A stretch of DNA of 39,357 nucleotides from Desulfuromonadales bacterium (GTDB lineage Bacteria; Desulfobacterota; Desulfuromonadia; Desulfuromonadales; Geopsychrobacteraceae), in NCBI GenBank assembly GCA_016931615.1, contig JAFGEL010000112.1, forward strand, positions 1 to 39,357, written 5' to 3'. This document shows positions 8,188-17,060 of this stretch, in pieces. Position 1 is the stretch's first letter; the number at the start of each line of letters is the position of its first letter. Under the pieces are notes generated by a model. It saw nothing but the letters and a program-made list of their open reading frames with translations. It ran no database searches and had not been told where the DNA came from. Made by a program: the position numbers and the translations under genes.

Positions 8188-8631
8188 ATGAAGCTGGCAA
8201 AATGGGATCCTTTCAGAGAAATGGAAGAGATGTTGGATCCGTATTCCCGGTCGCTGGATTGGCCTTTCCGCGGTGGCCGGAACTTGAATACGAAAGGCGC
8301 CGACTGGGCTCCGCGGGTTGACATCAGTGAAACGGACGCTGAATTCTGTATCAAAGCCGATGTTCCTGGGATCAAGCGCGAAGATGTGAAAATCAATATA
8401 GAAGATCACATCCTGACCATCAGCGGCGAAAACAAACGTGAGAAGGAAGAGAAAGGTGAAAAATTCCACCGGGTCGAACGCTATTATGGAAGCTTCCAGC
8501 GGAGCTTCACGTTGCCCGAAAATGTCGACGAAGAAAAGATCGATGCCGGTTTTAAAGACGGTCTGCTGACGTTGACTATCCCCAAAACCGAGGCGGCCAA
8601 ACCGAAGTCAATTGAGGTCAAGGTCAAGTGA
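8188..8631 (+). CDS. Small heat shock protein, Hsp20/alpha-crystallin family
   Basis: This is an ATP-independent holdase chaperone that binds unfolding proteins in the cytoplasm. The 147 residues follow the bacterial class layout: an N-terminal WDPFREMEEM segment, an alpha-crystallin domain from about residue 47 to 135 (VDISETDAEFCIKADVPG, then the family hallmark FKDGLLTLTIPK), and a C-terminal tail with an IxV-type anchor (IEV) used for oligomer formation. The ribosome-binding site GAGAGGAGG lies just upstream of ATG 8188. A terminator follows, so the gene is probably transcribed alone. Confidence 0.95.
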   Translation: MKLAKWDPFREMEEMLDPYSRSLDWPFRGGRNLNTKGADWAPRVDISETDAEFCIKADVPGIKREDVKINIEDHILTISGENKREKEEKGEKFHRVERYYGSFQRSFTLPENVDEEKIDAGFKDGLLTLTIPKTEAAKPKSIEVKVK

Positions 8632-8667
8632 TCGATCCGTGATGAAATTTGATTTAGTAGGAAAATG

Positions 8668-8697
8668 AGCAGGGCGGCGACCCTGCTTTTTCTTTTT
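8668..8697 (+). terminator. Intrinsic terminator after hsp20
   Basis: Stem AGCAGGG/CCCTGCT (8668-8674 with 8681-8687) has a six-base loop and is followed by a T-rich tail interrupted by one C. It sits 36 bp after the Hsp20 stop and also lies between converging genes. Confidence 0.85.
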
Positions 8698-8707
8698 CAT
8701 GTGCCGG

Positions 8708-9067
8708 CTAGATAAATTCGCTCGACCGCTGGGTTTTTTCGTTCTTGATATTGCCGGTATTAATGACGCTCTGTGGTTCAAAAAGCATCACCTGGACCTC
8801 TTCCTGTGCAACCGGTAGATGTTCGACACCGCGAGGTATGACAAAAAATTCACCTGCATTCAGAACGATATCGCGATCCCTCAGCTTTATGGTCAGCTGC
8901 CCTTTAATAACCATGAACATCTCATCTTCGCTATCATGCTGATGCCAGATAAATTCGCCCTTCAGTCTGGCCAACTTGACATACTGTCCATTCAGCTCTG
9001 CAACGATCCTGGGCTGCCAGAGATCTGAAAAAAGCGAAAATTTTTCGTTGATATTGATCTTGTCCAT
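8708..9067 (-). CDS. Cupin-domain protein
   Basis: This is a small single-cupin beta-barrel protein of 119 residues. The metal-site motifs are clear: HQHDSEDEMFMVIKG (two His and a Glu) and a second motif with His in PRGVEHLPV. The start ATG 9067 has AGGAC about 7 bases upstream. It is the last gene of a minus-strand set, 17 bp after the LysE-type exporter. Cupins of this type often bind a divalent metal and act as small isomerases, dioxygenases or sensors; the specific function is not evident. Confidence 0.85.
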   Translation of the reverse strand: MDKININEKFSLFSDLWQPRIVAELNGQYVKLARLKGEFIWHQHDSEDEMFMVIKGQLTIKLRDRDIVLNAGEFFVIPRGVEHLPVAQEEVQVMLFEPQSVINTGNIKNEKTQRSSEFI

Positions 9068-9084
9068 GATGCTTGTCCTTTTAT

Positions 9085-9696
9085 TTAATGTCGCGCGGCA
9101 ATGGCCACACCGGTTGAAATCATGACGGCTCCGGCCAGTCGTTTGAGAAGGCTTTGGCTTCGAGATGATTGTATCCGTCTTCGAGCAGAGCCGGCGAGCC
9201 AGGCATAACTACCCAGCACGCTGAAGAGCACAACGGTTATGACTCCCACAACAGTGAAAATGTTCATCGCCGTCAGGTCCGCAAGGGATATGAAAGTAGG
9301 GAGAAAACCGCAGTAAAAAAGAATGACCTTAGGATTGGCCAGAGTGATCGTCAGACCGCTGATAAAATATCCGTAGGTGGGGAGGGGTTGTTTTCTTTTT
9401 GATAGGCTGCTGTCGTTGTTGAGAAAGGTTTTTATCCCCTGCCAGATCAGATATCCAGCTCCGACAATTTTAACAACGACGAAAAGTTGACCAAGACTCT
9501 GCGCCAGGAACTGGAGTCCGAATAATGCGAACATCAAAAAAATCAGGTCTCCGAAAACAATGCCGCAAACAACCACCATCGCAGGACGAAAACCGGAGGT
9601 CAGAGCACGTGACACTGTCGCCATGACCCCAGGCCCCGGGCTGGCTGCCAACACCAGCATCACCAGGGCAAAACTCAAAGTGGCGAGGAAACTCAT
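9085..9696 (-). CDS. LysE/RhtB family amino acid exporter
   Basis: This inner-membrane exporter belongs to the LysE superfamily, which expels amino acids such as lysine, homoserine or threonine. Its 203 residues have about six helices. The N-terminal SPGPGVMATVSRAL at about residues 19-32 is the family signature, and ITLANPKVILFYCGFLP in the middle is also typical. The start ATG 9696 overlaps the stop of the thioesterase gene by 4 bp, so translation is coupled. Substrate unknown. Confidence 0.9.
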   Translation of the reverse strand: MSFLATLSFALVMLVLAASPGPGVMATVSRALTSGFRPAMVVVCGIVFGDLIFLMFALFGLQFLAQSLGQLFVVVKIVGAGYLIWQGIKTFLNNDSSLSKRKQPLPTYGYFISGLTITLANPKVILFYCGFLPTFISLADLTAMNIFTVVGVITVVLFSVLGSYAWLAGSARRRIQSSRSQSLLKRLAGAVMISTGVAIAARH

Positions 9697-10115
9697 GGCT
9701 CTTCCTCTGGATCGACAAGCTCAAATGCCTGAGCCACTTCTGGGTCGATTTTACGCGGTCGACCATTGTCGGCGCTGACGTAGACCCAGTCGGTTTCTGC
9801 CCTGGCCAGGTTGTCCCCCTGCTGGTTACGAAAGAGGTAGCGCCTCATCGACTGTGAGCGTTTCATCGTGCTGACCCAGGTGAGGATTTCAATGTCATCG
9901 CCGGCAAATGCCGGTCGCAGATAGTCGATGCGGTGAGAGCGGATGAACCAGCTGCTGTTAAGCTGTCGATAAACCTCGCGTGTACATCCCTGGGCGTCGG
10001 AATGCATGGTGGCGACATCCTGCATCCATTGCACATAGGCCACGTTGTTGACGTGACCGTTCTCGTCATTGGCTGCTTCTGGAATGATCAGGCGATAACT
10101 GAAAATTTTTGGCAC
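9693..10115 (-). CDS. Acyl-CoA thioesterase, 4HBT hot-dog family (YbgC-like)
   Basis: This 140-residue single hot-dog-fold protein would hydrolyse an acyl-CoA or acyl-ACP thioester. The active-site region NDENGHVNNVAYVQWMQDVA near residues 16-35 matches the family pattern D-x-x-GHVNN-x-x-Y. Later segments (RIDYLRPAFAGDDIEI and ARAETDWVYV) fit strands of the fold. It lies 12 bp downstream of the cupin gene and overlaps the exporter gene by 4 bp. The acyl substrate is not known. Confidence 0.88.
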   Translation of the reverse strand: MPKIFSYRLIIPEAANDENGHVNNVAYVQWMQDVATMHSDAQGCTREVYRQLNSSWFIRSHRIDYLRPAFAGDDIEILTWVSTMKRSQSMRRYLFRNQQGDNLARAETDWVYVSADNGRPRKIDPEVAQAFELVDPEEEP

Positions 10116-10127
10116 GGGTCCAGCTTT

Positions 10128-10451
10128 TCAGGGAAGGTAATCTTCACGAACGGGTGAGAACACTTCAATCACAACAGAATCTGTAAGAGCGGCAGCGCTG
10201 TGTTTTGCACCACCTTTGATGCACCAGCTGTCACCAGGAACGGCAAGAAAAGTTTGTTCATCGATTGTCACTTCCAGCTTGCCTGAAATCAGATACCCGG
10301 TCTGTTCGTGTGGATGACTGTGGCTCGGCAGCATGGCTCTGTTCTGCAGTCTGAATTCCACCATCAGTGTGTTGTCTCCATAAACCAGGGTCTTCATGGC
10401 AATTTTTCCCAGCGGCTGTTTATAGCCTGACTCAGAACCAGTTTTGAACAT
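10128..10451 (-). CDS. Cupin-domain protein (first gene of the minus-strand set)
   Basis: A 107-residue small cupin with motif 1 HSHPHEQTGYLISG and motif 2 PGDSWCIKGGAKHS, giving the usual His/Gln/His metal site. ATG 10451 is chosen because AGGAG lies 7 bases before it. An in-frame start at 10493 would add 14 residues without a ribosome-binding site. It is divergent from the chemosensory operon, and the roughly 180-bp space between them must hold both promoters. It is distinct in sequence from the other cupin of this set. Confidence 0.82.
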   Translation of the reverse strand: MFKTGSESGYKQPLGKIAMKTLVYGDNTLMVEFRLQNRAMLPSHSHPHEQTGYLISGKLEVTIDEQTFLAVPGDSWCIKGGAKHSAAALTDSVVIEVFSPVREDYLP

Positions 10452-10548
10452 GATTTTTCTCCTGAATGATTCAGACAGAAAAACAGATTCCATGTCCTTT
10501 GTCCAGATGAACCTGCCGCTTGATTGCTAATTTGTTATATTTAATGTG

Positions 10549-10576
10549 TTGACAATAATTTATAAATATTTATAAT
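10549..10576 (+). promoter_or_regulatory. Consensus sigma-70 promoter of the chemosensory operon
   Basis: TTGACA (10549-10554) and TATAAT (10571-10576) are both perfect hexamers, with a 16-bp AT-rich spacer. The predicted start of transcription is about 45 bp before the STAS gene. Nothing else nearby resembles a promoter as well. Confidence 0.75.
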
Positions 10577-10631
10577 ACTTTAGGGTTTGTTAACTTCTAT
10601 CTGTCTCAAATTTATATGAAAGATTGAAGCT

Positions 10632-10955
10632 ATGAACAATCAGTCCGTAAAAATTGAACGGGAAGGTGATTTTTGCCGGGTTTTTCTTCCAGAAAAATTT
10701 GTCGTTTCTATCGTCCCTGGTTTGAAAGAAGACTTGAAAAATTTAATTGAGGAAGGGGTTTCCGCTGTTGAATTTGATTTTTCGGCAACGCAGATGCTTG
10801 ACTCCAGTGGCATCGGGTTGCTGACAGCCGCCGCGAACAGTATGGCAAAACAAAACGGCACTATCAAAGTCGTTGATGTCGCGCCGGAGATTTATCGTCT
10901 GTTGACGATGATGCGACTGTGTGAACGTTTGAATGTCAGCAGTGTTCAAGAATAA
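10632..10955 (+). CDS. STAS-domain anti-anti-sigma factor (SpoIIAA/RsbV-like)
   Basis: This 107-residue protein is a single STAS domain. In partner-switching systems such proteins bind and block an anti-sigma or anti-effector kinase until phosphorylated on a serine. The segment FDFSATQMLDSSGIGLL contains the DSSG phosphorylation motif (Ser58/Ser59). It is the first gene after the consensus promoter and lies 18 bp before cheA. A cognate kinase and phosphatase appear to be encoded at the other end of the same operon (20218-20637 and 19043-20197). STAS proteins also occur as parts of chemosensory systems, so the partner is inferred. Confidence 0.88.
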   Translation: MNNQSVKIEREGDFCRVFLPEKFVVSIVPGLKEDLKNLIEEGVSAVEFDFSATQMLDSSGIGLLTAAANSMAKQNGTIKVVDVAPEIYRLLTMMRLCERLNVSSVQE

Positions 10956-10973
10956 TGTTTGAAAAGGGTCGTT

Positions 10974-13900
10974 ATGGACGAGCTGTTGGATGACGAATTA
11001 TTGCAGGAATTTATAACTGAAACCCGGGAACATCTGTACAGCATTGAAAATGATCTGTTGAGTATCGAAGAGCAGGGTGAAAATGTTGACCTGGAACTGG
11101 TCAACAAGGTATTCCGGGCCGCCCATTCGATTAAAGGGGGCAGTGGTTTTTTCGGGCTTGATAAGGTCAAGGAACTGGCGCACCGGGCGGAAACTGTTCT
11201 GGATATGCTGCGGTCGGGAAAGATGGTGCCGAACTCCGAAATCACCAATGTTCTACTGGCTGCATTCGATCAACTGCGCGAGATGGTCAACATGCCGGGC
11301 GATAGCCGGAATGCTGATATTTCTGAACTGCTGCAATCATTGAATGCATTGGCTTCATCCTATCTCAGCAGCGCTGAAAAAGATTCTTTGCATAACGAAA
11401 CCGTCCTGAAGGGGGAGAGTGAAAAGTCCCCGGAGATTTCATTACCCCAGGTTGATATCGATCGTTCTGAAAGGATGGGCCAGAATATTTATCGTCTGAG
11501 TATCGACCTGATTCACGATATTGAACATCAGGGGATGACGGTACTCGATTTGTTCAATAAACTCTGGGATCAGGGGGAACTACTCGATAGCGCACTGGAT
11601 TTTGCCGCTGTCGGTTCTCTTGAAGATGAGATTGCGAACCAACTGCCAATGCAGCTGGTTTATTCTACGTCTTTAGATGCACGGCAGGTTGCCGAGCTCT
11701 TTTCTATTGATGACGAACGACTCGAACGTCTCAGCAGTAATCCGCAGGAAGAACCTGTCGCTGAAACAGTGACTGAAACCTTTGAAGTCGAGAACAATGT
11801 TGCTGAAAATGATTTGGACGCTGCGGGTCAGGAAAAGGCAAATGTGGGACTTTCCAAGCCACCCGGCAGTGAAATAAATAAACAAGAAAAACCGGATAAG
11901 TCTGTAGAGGCGTCGAGTTCTGCAGTGACAAAAGTAGAAGAGACCCTGAGAGTCAGTGTACCGTTGCTGGAAAAGTTAATGAATTTGGCCGGGGAATTAG
12001 TCCTGGGACGCAATCAGCTGCGGGCGGCTATCGCCAGCAATAATGATCTGGCCCTGACCAAAGCTGATCAACATCTCAATCAGGTCACCACGGAACTGCA
12101 GGATGCCATCATGCAGACCCGTCTGCAGCCCATCGGTCATCTGTTCGGCAAATTTCCACGAGTTGTTCGCGATATGGCAAGAACTTTGGGAAAAGATATC
12201 CAGGTCGATATCAGGGGTAAGGATGTTGAACTCGATCGCAGCCTGATAGAAGGGTTGTCTGATCCACTGACTCATATGATTCGCAATGCGGTAGATCACG
12301 GTCTGGAAATACCTGGAGAACGGATTGAATCGGGCAAACCGACCGCCGGAACTTTAATCATCAGCGCCAGTCACGAAGCAGGGCAGGTTGTCATTGAAAT
12401 CAGTGACGATGGTCGCGGAATGGACCCGGAAAAAATTGCCCACTCCGCTTTGAAAAAAGGACAGATCAGAGAAGAAAAACTTGCCGGCATGAGCGATCAG
12501 GAGAAACTTGAATTGATTCTAATGCCCGGATTTTCCACCGCTGAGCAGGTCTCTGAATTCTCCGGTCGCGGAGTCGGCATGGATGTGGTCAAGACCAACC
12601 TCAACAAGCTCGGTGGTCAGGTGGAAATCAGTTCCACTGTCGGCAAGGGGACCCGCTTTCGCATTAAGCTGCCGCTGACTTTAGCGATTATTCCGTCTCT
12701 GATTATTTCCCTTGAGAATGAGCGTTTCGCCATTCCCCAGGTGAATGTTGAGGAATTGATCCGCATTCGGGCAGAGGAAGTCAAAAACCGCGTCGAAATT
12801 GTCGGGGGATCTGAAGTGTTGCTGCTGCGCGACAAAACCCTGCCTTTGGTGCGTTTTGATGAGTTTCTCGGAATTGTCCCCTCATATGTTGACCCCCAGA
12901 CCGGCCGTCGTGAAGTGGATCGGCGACTCTCCCTGGCTGACCGACGGTCATCCCGCTACGATCTCAATTCCGTGATCCCGCAACAGACTTCAGCCGAAAG
13001 TCAACTTCACACATTGAATAAGCGGGGTGACGGTCGTCGCCACACGCCCGACAGTGCCTTGGAGGTTGCTATTGTCAGCAGCAATGGTACTCGTTATGGC
13101 CTTGTGGTCGATGGCTTCCAGGATACCGAGGAGATTGTCGTCAAACCTCTTGGCCGTCATCTGGAAGGTTTGAACGAATATGCCGGGGCGACTATTCTCG
13201 GCGATGGTTCCGTAGCATTGATAATCGACACTGCAGGATTGGCGGAAAAAGTGGAATTGATGTCGGCTGCAGGGTCACAGCGTGCCGCTGAGTTGAAACA
13301 GGATGCCGAAAGAAAGCGTCTCGAAAATCAGCACGCTCTGTTGATGTTTCACAACGCCTCGGACGAGCAGTGTGCCATCTCACTGGATAATGTGCTGCGC
13401 ATCGAGCGTATCCATCATGACCAGATTGAGATGCATGGACAGCGTCGTACCATGCAGTATCGTGGGGCTTCGCTTCCTCTGGTCACTATGGCTGACACAG
13501 CACGAGTCAAAGAGATTGAACAGGATCAGGAGCTTGTCGTGATCGTGTCCAAAATCAAAGGGAACGAAATCGGTTTGCTCGGGGCCATGCCGGTTGATGT
13601 GATTGAACGGTGTGTTGAAATCGACACCGTGACTCATCGCACTCCGGGCATTCTGGGCTCAACCATTGTGGATGATACCACCGTGCTGATTGCCGATATC
13701 TATGAGTTGGTTGACACTGTAAATCCCTCATGGGGCGTTGCGTCGCGGCCGGAACTGCTCAGATTTGATACCGGATCCAACGCGGATGAGGGTGGCCCTG
13801 ACACAGTCAACGCCAGTCACCAGATCGATGCCGTTACTTTACTGCTGGCTGAAGATTCCGATTTTTTCAGAAACCAGGTGAAACGTCACCTTGAAAGTGC

Positions 13901-14210
13901 CGGCTACCGGGTACTGGCATGTCCGGACGGTCAGGCTGCATGGGAGCAGCTGCTGGATAATCTGGGCCAGGTGCGGTTGGTTGTGACCGATATTGAAATG
14001 CCGCGTTTAAGTGGGCTCGAACTGACACGAAATATCCGTGGTGATGAAAAAACAAAGAGCCTTCCGGTTATCGCAGTCAGTTCTCTGGCCGGGGATGATG
14101 ACCGTGAGCGTGGAATGCAGTGTGGAGTCACGGAATACCAGGTGAAACTGGACAGGGACGCCTTGTTGGAAGCCGTGGAACGACTGCTTGAAGAGAGCGT
14201 TGCACATTAG
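10974..14210 (+). CDS. cheA: Hybrid chemotaxis histidine kinase CheA with C-terminal receiver
   Basis: The central kinase of the cluster, about 1078 residues. Order: HPt domain with phospho-His51 (AAHSIKGGSGFFG); a P2-like segment near 150-260; an acidic linker; the P3 dimerisation helices (LLEKLMNLAGELVLGRNQL); the ATPase domain (MIRNAVDHGLE, DDGRGMD, GRGVGMDVVKTN); a CheW-like domain with a charged insert of about 70 residues; a second CheW-like domain (AISLDNVLRIERI); and a receiver (VVTDIEMPRLSG). Start ATG 10974 is preferred over TTG 10959 because AAAGGG precedes it closely. Ordinary CheA is about 650-750 residues, so the additions are notable. Confidence 0.95.
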   Translation: MDELLDDELLQEFITETREHLYSIENDLLSIEEQGENVDLELVNKVFRAAHSIKGGSGFFGLDKVKELAHRAETVLDMLRSGKMVPNSEITNVLLAAFDQLREMVNMPGDSRNADISELLQSLNALASSYLSSAEKDSLHNETVLKGESEKSPEISLPQVDIDRSERMGQNIYRLSIDLIHDIEHQGMTVLDLFNKLWDQGELLDSALDFAAVGSLEDEIANQLPMQLVYSTSLDARQVAELFSIDDERLERLSSNPQEEPVAETVTETFEVENNVAENDLDAAGQEKANVGLSKPPGSEINKQEKPDKSVEASSSAVTKVEETLRVSVPLLEKLMNLAGELVLGRNQLRAAIASNNDLALTKADQHLNQVTTELQDAIMQTRLQPIGHLFGKFPRVVRDMARTLGKDIQVDIRGKDVELDRSLIEGLSDPLTHMIRNAVDHGLEIPGERIESGKPTAGTLIISASHEAGQVVIEISDDGRGMDPEKIAHSALKKGQIREEKLAGMSDQEKLELILMPGFSTAEQVSEFSGRGVGMDVVKTNLNKLGGQVEISSTVGKGTRFRIKLPLTLAIIPSLIISLENERFAIPQVNVEELIRIRAEEVKNRVEIVGGSEVLLLRDKTLPLVRFDEFLGIVPSYVDPQTGRREVDRRLSLADRRSSRYDLNSVIPQQTSAESQLHTLNKRGDGRRHTPDSALEVAIVSSNGTRYGLVVDGFQDTEEIVVKPLGRHLEGLNEYAGATILGDGSVALIIDTAGLAEKVELMSAAGSQRAAELKQDAERKRLENQHALLMFHNASDEQCAISLDNVLRIERIHHDQIEMHGQRRTMQYRGASLPLVTMADTARVKEIEQDQELVVIVSKIKGNEIGLLGAMPVDVIERCVEIDTVTHRTPGILGSTIVDDTTVLIADIYELVDTVNPSWGVASRPELLRFDTGSNADEGGPDTVNASHQIDAVTLLLAEDSDFFRNQVKRHLESAGYRVLACPDGQAAWEQLLDNLGQVRLVVTDIEMPRLSGLELTRNIRGDEKTKSLPVIAVSSLAGDDDRERGMQCGVTEYQVKLDRDALLEAVERLLEESVAH

Positions 14211-14273
14211 ATAAAAGCATTGTCATATATCTGTTTTAACGATAGCCCTTAAACAGTAATTGCAGGAGTCATC

Positions 14274-16427
14274 ATGAAGATTCGTAACAAATTTATGCTG
14301 CCGATTATCGGCATTATGGTTCTGTTCGCACTGCTCGGAACGGTTTTTCTGATCAATGCCGTCAGCGTCGCCATGCACAGCGCCGAACTAAAAGCCGCTG
14401 ACTTTGCTGATCAGATGTATAGCGATCAATTGATGGGAAAAATGCATGACATTGAACAGAATATTTCAAAAATTGCCAATAAGGGCCTTTACCAGGCTGC
14501 CTATATTTCGTCTCTTCCTGAAGTGCTTCATGCCTACGAGTCGGCTCTTGCAGGAAACATTGATGATGAAGCGGACCCGACTGTACAGAGGGCGCGGGAA
14601 CAGCTACGCCTGATGATGAACCCGATTATGGAAAAGTACCGTCAGAAAACCGGAATCAAAGAGGTGCGCCTGCATTTCCACCTCCCGAACAGTCGCAGTT
14701 TTGTTCGTACCTGGCGTGACGGTTGGCAGACCATGCGCAACGGTAAAAAAATCGATATTTCTGATGATCTCAGCGCGTTTCGCCAGACACTGGTGACGAT
14801 CAATCATGGCGACCATATGCCGCTGACCGGTGTGGAAGTGGGTCGCGGCGGATTCGTTATCCGTGGAATCGCACCGATCACTGCCGAAGATGGCCGTCAT
14901 CTGGGGTCGTGTGAAGTCTATTTCTCGTTTGCCCAACTGATCGATATGTCCGAAAAGGATAAGAATAACGGTCTGCAACTTGCTGCTTATATGGATAAAT
15001 CTCTTCTTTCCGTGGCGACGCAGTTGCAGGATGCGAACAAATATCCTCTGCTTGAGGATAAATACGTGTTGACTGTCGCCAGTGATCAAGAGCTCATGAG
15101 CCGAATTCTCAAAGCCGATATTCTGGACGCCGGTCGTGATAAACCCAAGGTTCAGCTGGTCGGCGATTATTTTGTCGGGACATTTCCTATTCGCGATTTT
15201 TCCGGCAAGGTCGCCGGCGTTTTTGTCATGACCCACAGCAACAGCGCCCTGGCCACTATGCAGGCATCTATGGCTTCGACGGCGACGACAGCCCTGGGAT
15301 CAATCAAAACCGGCATGTCGGTCGGTATTGCTGTCGTTGTTCTGTTGATCGGGGCCATTATCTTCTGGTTGTCGGGCGTTCTGACCAGACCCATTGGGGC
15401 TACGGTAGAACAACTCACCAGTATCAGCCAGGGGGATTTATCCAAGGACGTGCCCCGGGAACTGCAGACCCGCAGTGACGAGATGGGCGAGATGGCGAGA
15501 GCTTTGCAGGCGATGGTTGAAAACCTGCGTGAGTTGATCAACGGACTGTCCGAGGGGGTCGGCAGCCTCGTCAGCTCATCCGGAGAACTGACCAGCGTAT
15601 CTAACCAGACCGCCGCCGGTGTCGAAGATGTCGTTGAGCGCAGCCAGAGCGTTGCCGCCGCGGCGGAAGAGGCGAGCAGTAACACCGCTTCGGTGGCCTC
15701 GGGTATGGATCAGACCACGACCAGTTTGTCCTCTGTTGCCGGGGCTACGGAAGAGATGAGTGCCACGGTGAGCGAGATTGCCGCCAACTCTGAGAAGGCC
15801 CGCATGATCAGTGATCAGGCCATGAGTCAAACCCAGGCAGTGAGCATGACCATGCAAGAGCTTGGTGAGGCGGCGCAGGAGATCGACAAGGTCACGGAAA
15901 CGATTACCGAAATTTCTTCTCAGACCAATCTCCTGGCATTGAATGCAACCATTGAAGCAGCCCGTGCGGGCGCTGCGGGCAAAGGCTTCGCTGTGGTCGC
16001 CGGTGAAATCAAGGAACTGGCAAGACAGACGGCGGATGCCACCGAAGATATCAAACGGCGCATATCCGGAATTCAGCTCTCTACCGGCAGTGCTGTCAGC
16101 GATACGGAACAAATCAGTCAGGTCATCAGTGAAGTGAGTGATCTGGTGAACAGTATCGCCGCATCGATTGAAGAACAGTCAGTGGTGACACGCGATGTCG
16201 CCGGAAATATCGCCCAGGCTTCTTCCGAGGTCAATGATGCCAATGAGCGTCTGGCTCAGACCGCTTTGGTGTCCCAGAGTATTGCCGAGGACGTGGCCGG
16301 TGTCAGCACCACGGTGGAAGAAATTCGTCAGGGCAACCGCCAGGTGAGTGAAAGTGCCCAGAATCTTTCTGAGTTGGCTCAGACCCTGGAAGAAATGGTC
16401 CACAAATTCAATTGTGGAAATGATTAG
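14274..16427 (+). CDS. Methyl-accepting chemotaxis protein with Cache sensor
   Basis: A 717-residue inner-membrane chemoreceptor. It has a helix at about 10-33, a large periplasmic sensor (about 40-340) resembling a double-Cache domain, with conserved-looking [15 protein letters not shown] and [10 protein letters not shown], a second helix at about 348-370, a HAMP linker, and a cytoplasmic signalling domain. The hairpin tip ([34 protein letters not shown]) is the universal MCP signature. No C-terminal CheR-docking pentapeptide is visible. It is encoded between cheA and cheW, so it is the dedicated receptor of this system. The ligand is unknown. Confidence 0.95.
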   Translation: MKIRNKFMLPIIGIMVLFALLGTVFLINAVSVAMHSAELKAADFADQMYSDQLMGKMHDIEQNISKIANKGLYQAAYISSLPEVLHAYESALAGNIDDEADPTVQRAREQLRLMMNPIMEKYRQKTGIKEVRLHFHLPNSRSFVRTWRDGWQTMRNGKKIDISDDLSAFRQTLVTINHGDHMPLTGVEVGRGGFVIRGIAPITAEDGRHLGSCEVYFSFAQLIDMSEKDKNNGLQLAAYMDKSLLSVATQLQDANKYPLLEDKYVLTVASDQELMSRILKADILDAGRDKPKVQLVGDYFVGTFPIRDFSGKVAGVFVMTHSNSALATMQASMASTATTALGSIKTGMSVGIAVVVLLIGAIIFWLSGVLTRPIGATVEQLTSISQGDLSKDVPRELQTRSDEMGEMARALQAMVENLRELINGLSEGVGSLVSSSGELTSVSNQTAAGVEDVVERSQSVAAAAEEASSNTASVASGMDQTTTSLSSVAGATEEMSATVSEIAANSEKARMISDQAMSQTQAVSMTMQELGEAAQEIDKVTETITEISSQTNLLALNATIEAARAGAAGKGFAVVAGEIKELARQTADATEDIKRRISGIQLSTGSAVSDTEQISQVISEVSDLVNSIAASIEEQSVVTRDVAGNIAQASSEVNDANERLAQTALVSQSIAEDVAGVSTTVEEIRQGNRQVSESAQNLSELAQTLEEMVHKFNCGND

Positions 16428-16572
16428 ATCAGCAACAGGTATCAGGGTGTGAGCTGAAAAGTCGGTTCCGGGTTGTATTCCTTGAAACAGCAGGGAGCTT
16501 CACATTTTTCGTTCCTGTTCACGTTGCTTGACAGGGTGCAGCGAAACGGATGACATCGGGATAGGTGGTTTT

Positions 16573-17034
16573 ATGAGTGAAGAGCTTGGCGGTCGGGACG
16601 AACGTCAACTATTGATTACTTTTGATTTGGGTGAAAGCGTTTTCGCCATTCCTTCCGATCTGGTTCAGGAAGTTGTCAAGCCCAGCCTTTACACGCCCGT
16701 GCATCACGCCCCCGAATATGTGCTGGGTATCCGTAACTTGCGGGGGCGGGTCGTGACGCTGGTGGACCTCTGTCGTCGGTTGGAATTGGGAGCGGTAACC
16801 GAGTCCGGTGATAACCGGGTTCTGATCGTTGATTGGCAAGGTGAAACTATCGGTCTTCTGGTTGACCGCATCGTTGATACCGCAGACTTTTCCGCACAGG
16901 ATCTTAAACCATTGCCGCCGAGTTTACTCAATGTTCGTTCCGGCAGCCTGTCCGGAATCTTTCGCCAGGGTGAACGCACTGTCGCATTGCTGGATATGGA
17001 TTCGGTTCTACAACTCGACAAACATCAGAACTGA
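16573..17034 (+). CDS. cheW: Chemotaxis coupling protein CheW
   Basis: A 153-residue adaptor that links the chemoreceptor to CheA. One CheW domain fills the protein: ITFDLGESVFAIPSDLVQEVVK, then VLGIRNLRGRVVTLVDLCRRL, then GLLVDRIVDT, all family hallmarks. Start ATG 16573 (GGTGG just upstream) is preferred. A TTG at 16528 would add 15 residues unlike other CheW proteins. It is followed 26 bp later by cheB. Confidence 0.94.
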   Translation: MSEELGGRDERQLLITFDLGESVFAIPSDLVQEVVKPSLYTPVHHAPEYVLGIRNLRGRVVTLVDLCRRLELGAVTESGDNRVLIVDWQGETIGLLVDRIVDTADFSAQDLKPLPPSLLNVRSGSLSGIFRQGERTVALLDMDSVLQLDKHQN

Positions 17035-17060
17035 ATTGTTCTGTCGGAAAGTTTTATATT

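Noticed and set aside
14231..14256. A/T-rich inverted repeat between cheA and the MCP gene
   Set aside because: The short stem has a bulge and no T-run; it is too weak to call a terminator or attenuator.
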